From positions 3,747 to 13,334 of the forward strand of contig DHJK01000173.1 of NCBI GenBank assembly GCA_002404295.1: a stretch of DNA of 9,588 bases, in the 5' to 3' direction. The translations under genes were made by a program, and so were the position numbers. Positions 7,121 through 9,588 of the stretch are shown piece after piece. The notes under the pieces were generated by a model. The model searched no databases. It had not been told where the DNA came from and worked only from the letters and a program-made list of their open reading frames with translations. This stretch comes from Legionellales bacterium UBA4722. Lineage in GTDB: Bacteria; Pseudomonadota; Gammaproteobacteria; DSM-16500. Each line of letters begins with the position of its first letter. Positions within the stretch are counted from its first letter, which is position 1.

Positions 7121-7125
7121 GGGAG
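7121..7125 (+). promoter_or_regulatory. Ribosome binding site fixing the start of the channel-like gene
   Basis: GGGAG at 7121-7125 lies eight bases before ATG 7134. It is inside the longer frame that would begin with TTG at 7101, so that longer start can be dismissed. Confidence 0.7.
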
Positions 7126-7133
7126 TTATTAAA

Positions 7134-7490
7134 ATGCAAAAAAAGAATAAATCTTACCACCTATACCGGTCAAAATTTGTGGCTCACTTAATACGTAATA
7201 TTATTTACGGTCTATTTTTCATTGCTATTGCACTTTTTATTGGAATGTATGGATACCATGTATTTGAAGGAATGTCCTGGATTGATTCTTTTGCAAATGC
7301 CTCAATGATATTATCCGGTATGGGTCCTTTAACACCTATAAGTTCATTTGGCGGGAAATTATTTGCGGGATGTTATGCTTTGTTTAGTGGTTTAGTATTT
7401 ATTGCGATTATAGTATTAATTTTTTCACCTATTATTCATTTCATTTTTCATAAAATTAATTTAGACTCTGCTGCTGATTTAAAAGATTAA
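7134..7490 (+). CDS. Small two-helix membrane protein resembling a K+ channel pore, with a non-canonical filter
   Basis: This 118-residue protein has a basic N-terminus, TM1 (about 19-43), a re-entrant-like segment (about 47-66) and TM2 (about 76-100), followed by a short His/Lys-containing cytoplasmic tail. That is the TM-pore-TM order of the bacterial two-TM potassium channel fold. Where a K+ channel has TVGYGD, this one has ILSGMGPLTP (59-68), so G62 and G64 keep the glycine spacing but the Tyr and Asp are absent. After TM2 there is no RCK or other gating domain. Small proteins of this GGMGP-like type are, to my recollection, a recurring uncharacterised group in proteobacteria. Whether they conduct ions is unknown. 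The gene diverges from macA across about 170 bp. The low-GC, Ile/Phe-rich composition differs from macAB. The membrane topology is clear from the sequence; channel function is inference. Confidence 0.7.
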   Translation: MQKKNKSYHLYRSKFVAHLIRNIIYGLFFIAIALFIGMYGYHVFEGMSWIDSFANASMILSGMGPLTPISSFGGKLFAGCYALFSGLVFIAIIVLIFSPIIHFIFHKINLDSAADLKD

Positions 7491-7598
7491 TCGGTACTTC
7501 CGGACCCAGAAGAACTACATTTATCGTAAACTATACCAGTGCCATCTATACAATGACAACTGATTCAAGTATGGTGCGTAATGAAGTTACCCCGTGAC

Positions 7599-7931
7599 GG
7601 CACTGTTGCAAAAAAATCATTTTTGTCAAAAAACTCTTATCACTCTGGTTTACTAGGCTAAGCTGCCAATCCGAATAAACCACGGACAAACTGATTCTGC
7701 TTAACAACATTTTTACCAATGTATCGAACCTACCAAAGGCAGAAAATGTCACCAGTGCGATAGGTCTAATAAGCTTTGTTATGAAATTGTCAGGTAAGCG
7801 TAGTGCGGGAAAATCGCATGCTGCGTTTGACGTGGCGGATGATGGAAACAGGATAAATTAAGCTAATCACTGCGCCATTGTTCGACCCTACCACCGAACT
7901 ACCAATAAAATAATTTCTTTTTGAAAGTGCC
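7599..7931. mobile_element. Possible decayed insertion-sequence or MITE-like remnant (IS6-type end)
   Basis: GGCACTGTTGCAAA at 7599-7612 matches the terminal inverted repeat of the IS6/IS26 family as I remember it. About 330 bases on, TTTTTGAAAGTGCC (7918-7931) is a partial inverted copy: the terminal AGTGCC is exact, and the inner part is degraded. The 8-base flanks (CCCGTGAC, GCCACTTA) do not form a target duplication. No transposase with a DDE motif fits in the interval, so this is at best a solo end or an internally deleted copy. The left end is the only strong part, and the extent to 7931 is tentative. Confidence 0.35.
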
Positions 7932-7963
7932 GCCACTTAAATGTTATCATTATATCAATCCGC

Positions 7964-7999
7964 CCTGACAGCCGCTCTTGATGAGGCGGAGCTGTCAGG
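7964..7999. terminator. Strong stem-loop between convergent genes, terminator candidate
   Basis: CCTGACAGC (7964-7972) and GCTGTCAGG (7991-7999) are perfect inverted 9-mers, and CGC/GCG inside them can extend the stem. The hairpin lies 17 bases beyond the stop of the minus-strand repeat protein and far downstream of the plus-strand channel-like gene. It lacks a clean U-run on either side (TTTGATCGAG on the plus strand), so factor-independent termination would be weak. An RNA-processing or protein-binding site is also possible. Confidence 0.45.
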
Positions 8000-8015
8000 T
8001 TTGATCGAGTTATAT

Positions 8016-9527
8016 TTATGGTGTATATAATGAAAATGAACTTTGTGGCGCCTGTTTCGATACAGGTTGAGAGCTGCGAATTCCAAATAGTGAATATTCG
8101 CTTTGTGCTACACTGGCTGATAACGGAGAAATACTTTTTGCATTGTCTGTTATAATATTTTGGGGGGTTATTGAGTTATCATGAACTGAAACCTCCAAAA
8201 TTGCAGGCCCTAATTGTTCGGCACGCTTAGCTTGCTCCATCATTTCTCTTGCTCTATCATAAATTTCATTAGGAGGATTAAATTTATTTTCCGCCACATC
8301 ATTCCAAACTGCTATTGCATAGACGTCCGCCTTATAAAGGATGGCGATTGTTGCCATAAGACTACAAATAGTCGTATTGATCCCACCTAAGCGTTTAATT
8401 TCACTATAGGTATACCAAGCCCAGGGGAATTCATCGTATGTTTTCGAAAAGACGAGGAATGCATTGATATATGTGTTTATATCAGCAAAATTTTCGGTTG
8501 TTGCTTTCACATATAAATGTTTTGCATATAATGGATCGCAATTGCATTTATCCGCAGCTAGTAACATAGCGTTATAAAGTAATGCACTGTTTGGGATTTC
8601 TGTAATAGCGTGATCAAATATCGCCATTGCATTAATCCAATTTTTTTCTTCTGCGGCGCATTGAATGGCTGTGATGTAATGCTGCTGTTTACCGGCTAGT
8701 AATAGAGTTGCTTCTTCATGAGAGAGCTCACTTTTTTCTGTCACAGTCGGCGTTTGCGTCTTGAACTCTTCTACTTTTTCATGAAGATCAGAAAATGTAG
8801 AACAGTGATCTTTTATCTGTTTGTCAACGCAGGCAGCCATTTCTTGTAATAATTGTTCAGCTTGATTTATAACTTGATGCTTCTTCGTCGTGGATTGCGT
8901 TTGCGGCAAGTGTTGATCATCTGGATAAACAACATTATTTCTTAAGCCAAAAGTTTGATATTCTTGAACAGCGGCATCTAATAAGGTTTTCAATTTATCT
9001 CTGGATTCAGGAGGAATGTTAAATGTAGGGTCTTGAATTTGAGTGTAAATATCTGTTAAATCTTTACAACCGCAACTGTGTAATGAGTGCACCAAGTTGA
9101 TGTAAAATCTCTGATTTCCGTTTTTTGCCTTCAAAGTGTAGGCATGCGCCGCTTTAATGTAATACAATCGACTCAGCTTACCTTGTTCTGTCACATTTAT
9201 GCCAGATGCTTGAACCAAAAAAATCGCGGTAGATAAATCAATTGTAGGTAGTAGCTTATCCTTAAAAATCAGCCATATTTTTCTTAGAGTAAAATTATCA
9301 CTATTCTCTTGGCATAAGGTACTTATTAAGTAATTAAGAGCTCTGGAGTCACTTTCAACCTTTCTTTTTAATTTTATAAAATTTTGCAAAAGCGGAACAG
9401 TTTCTTGTAAGCTATCAAGTCTATGAATAACATATTCAACACTAGTCTCCCTTTTTTTAGCATGTCTATTTTTTTTATAACCCGTAGGATGAGACGTTTT
9501 AACAACTTGTAATTTATCATCTGGCAT
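8016..9527 (-). CDS. PPR/TPR-like helical-repeat protein of unknown function
   Basis: This is a 503-residue soluble protein without signal peptide or membrane helix. The N-terminus is strongly basic (KKNRHAKKRE, 18-27). From about 283 to 416 it shows four tandem helical-hairpin units of roughly 33-35 residues. Examples are the unit beginning HYITAIQCAAEEKNWINAMA and a later one around INTYINAFLVFSKTYDEF. A similar unit is visible near 138-172 (FYINLVHSLHSCGC). The 35-residue period and the order 'yN-hydrophobic-helix, short turn, A-x-x-hydrophobic-aromatic' resemble pentatricopeptide repeats, with TPR as the alternative. PPR proteins bind RNA in organelles and are rare in bacteria, mostly in host-associated ones. 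A Gln/Glu-rich segment (220-265) may form a coiled coil. The C-terminal 60 residues are Ser/Gln-rich and probably disordered. GGGAG (9539-9535) seven bases before the ATG supports the start. The repeat fold is fairly likely; an effector or RNA-binding role is inference. Confidence 0.75.
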   Translation of the reverse strand: MPDDKLQVVKTSHPTGYKKNRHAKKRETSVEYVIHRLDSLQETVPLLQNFIKLKRKVESDSRALNYLISTLCQENSDNFTLRKIWLIFKDKLLPTIDLSTAIFLVQASGINVTEQGKLSRLYYIKAAHAYTLKAKNGNQRFYINLVHSLHSCGCKDLTDIYTQIQDPTFNIPPESRDKLKTLLDAAVQEYQTFGLRNNVVYPDDQHLPQTQSTTKKHQVINQAEQLLQEMAACVDKQIKDHCSTFSDLHEKVEEFKTQTPTVTEKSELSHEEATLLLAGKQQHYITAIQCAAEEKNWINAMAIFDHAITEIPNSALLYNAMLLAADKCNCDPLYAKHLYVKATTENFADINTYINAFLVFSKTYDEFPWAWYTYSEIKRLGGINTTICSLMATIAILYKADVYAIAVWNDVAENKFNPPNEIYDRAREMMEQAKRAEQLGPAILEVSVHDNSITPQNIITDNAKSISPLSASVAQSEYSLFGIRSSQPVSKQAPQSSFSLYTP

Positions 9528-9558
9528 GGTTTAACTCCCATTTTGTATTTAATTTTAT

Positions 9559-9564
9559 ATTATA
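9559..9564 (-). promoter_or_regulatory. Possible -10 box for the repeat-protein gene
   Basis: On the minus strand TATAAT (9564-9559) is a perfect -10 hexamer about 32 bases before the ATG. It sits in AT-rich DNA where such hexamers occur by chance. The expected -35 position (ATAAAG at 9587-9582) matches poorly. Confidence 0.35.
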
Positions 9565-9588
9565 TTAGTTTTTAAAACAACCTTTATT

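Larger units (their letters stand above)
7491..8015. other. Gene-free stretch with mobile-element and hairpin features
   Basis: About 525 bases between two convergent genes. It holds an IS6-like terminal sequence (7599-7612), a candidate second end (near 7912-7931) and a strong stem-loop (7964-7999), each listed separately. A minus-strand frame open for roughly 100 codons crosses the terminal sequence, but it has no convincing start or ribosome binding site, and its far end depends on flanking DNA. I treat it as non-coding or as decayed transposon DNA. Confidence 0.5.

Noticed and set aside
7494..7515. Hairpin GTACTTC / GAAGAAC just after the channel-like gene as a terminator
   Set aside because: The stem is only seven pairs with a mismatch, and no U-run follows.
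7546..7752. Minus-strand frame of 68 codons beginning with GTG and crossing the IS6-like end
   Set aside because: No convincing ribosome binding site; the frame runs open upstream without a start and its C-terminus depends on flanking DNA. It is better explained as decayed element sequence.
1..9588. CRISPR array, tRNA/rRNA, toxin-antitoxin pair or phage defence operon
   Set aside because: No regularly spaced repeats, cloverleaf, rRNA segments, or paired small genes with known toxin or antitoxin motifs were seen on reading both strands.

Overview
This 9.6 kb window looks like chromosome from a gammaproteobacterium, and most plausibly a Legionellales-type intracellular lineage. That placement is inference. 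It rests on moderate AT-richness, a eukaryote-like J-domain protein with no chaperone architecture, a protein with PPR/TPR-like helical repeats, and a dispersed 'CGTCATTGCGAGC...' palindromic element of the kind common in host-associated bacteria. No rRNA, tRNA, CRISPR array or intact transposase gene is visible.

Layout. 1-139: AT-rich leader with a possible -10 box. 140-1243 (+): J-domain protein, candidate host-directed protein. 1244-1533: no gene. 1534-2018: a near-consensus sigma70 promoter followed by a reading frame with no usable start (probably a remnant) and, overlapping its stop codon, a 44-codon ORF with a good ribosome binding site. 2042-3484 (+): outer-membrane efflux lipoprotein of the NodT/OprM type. 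3510-3630: large imperfect palindrome between the convergent genes. 6964-3636 (-): macA-macB operon encoding the periplasmic adaptor and the ABC/permease of a MacAB-type pump. 6965-7133: short divergent control region with a near-palindrome. 7134-7490 (+): small two-helix membrane protein resembling a potassium-channel pore with a non-canonical filter. 7491-8015: non-coding stretch with an IS6-like terminal sequence and a strong stem-loop. 9527-8016 (-): large PPR/TPR-like repeat protein.

How the genes work together. The outer-membrane lipoprotein, MacA and MacB together supply all three layers of a tripartite efflux machine (outer-membrane duct, periplasmic adaptor, inner-membrane ATPase), although the duct gene faces the macAB operon rather than being its third cistron. 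The J-domain and repeat proteins at the two ends look like accessory, possibly secreted, proteins. Nothing in the sequence ties them mechanistically to the pump. I do not see convincing evidence for a wholly new multi-gene system. The least ordinary items are the degenerate channel-like protein, the two end proteins, and the promoter/remnant/small-ORF cluster ahead of the efflux duct gene.
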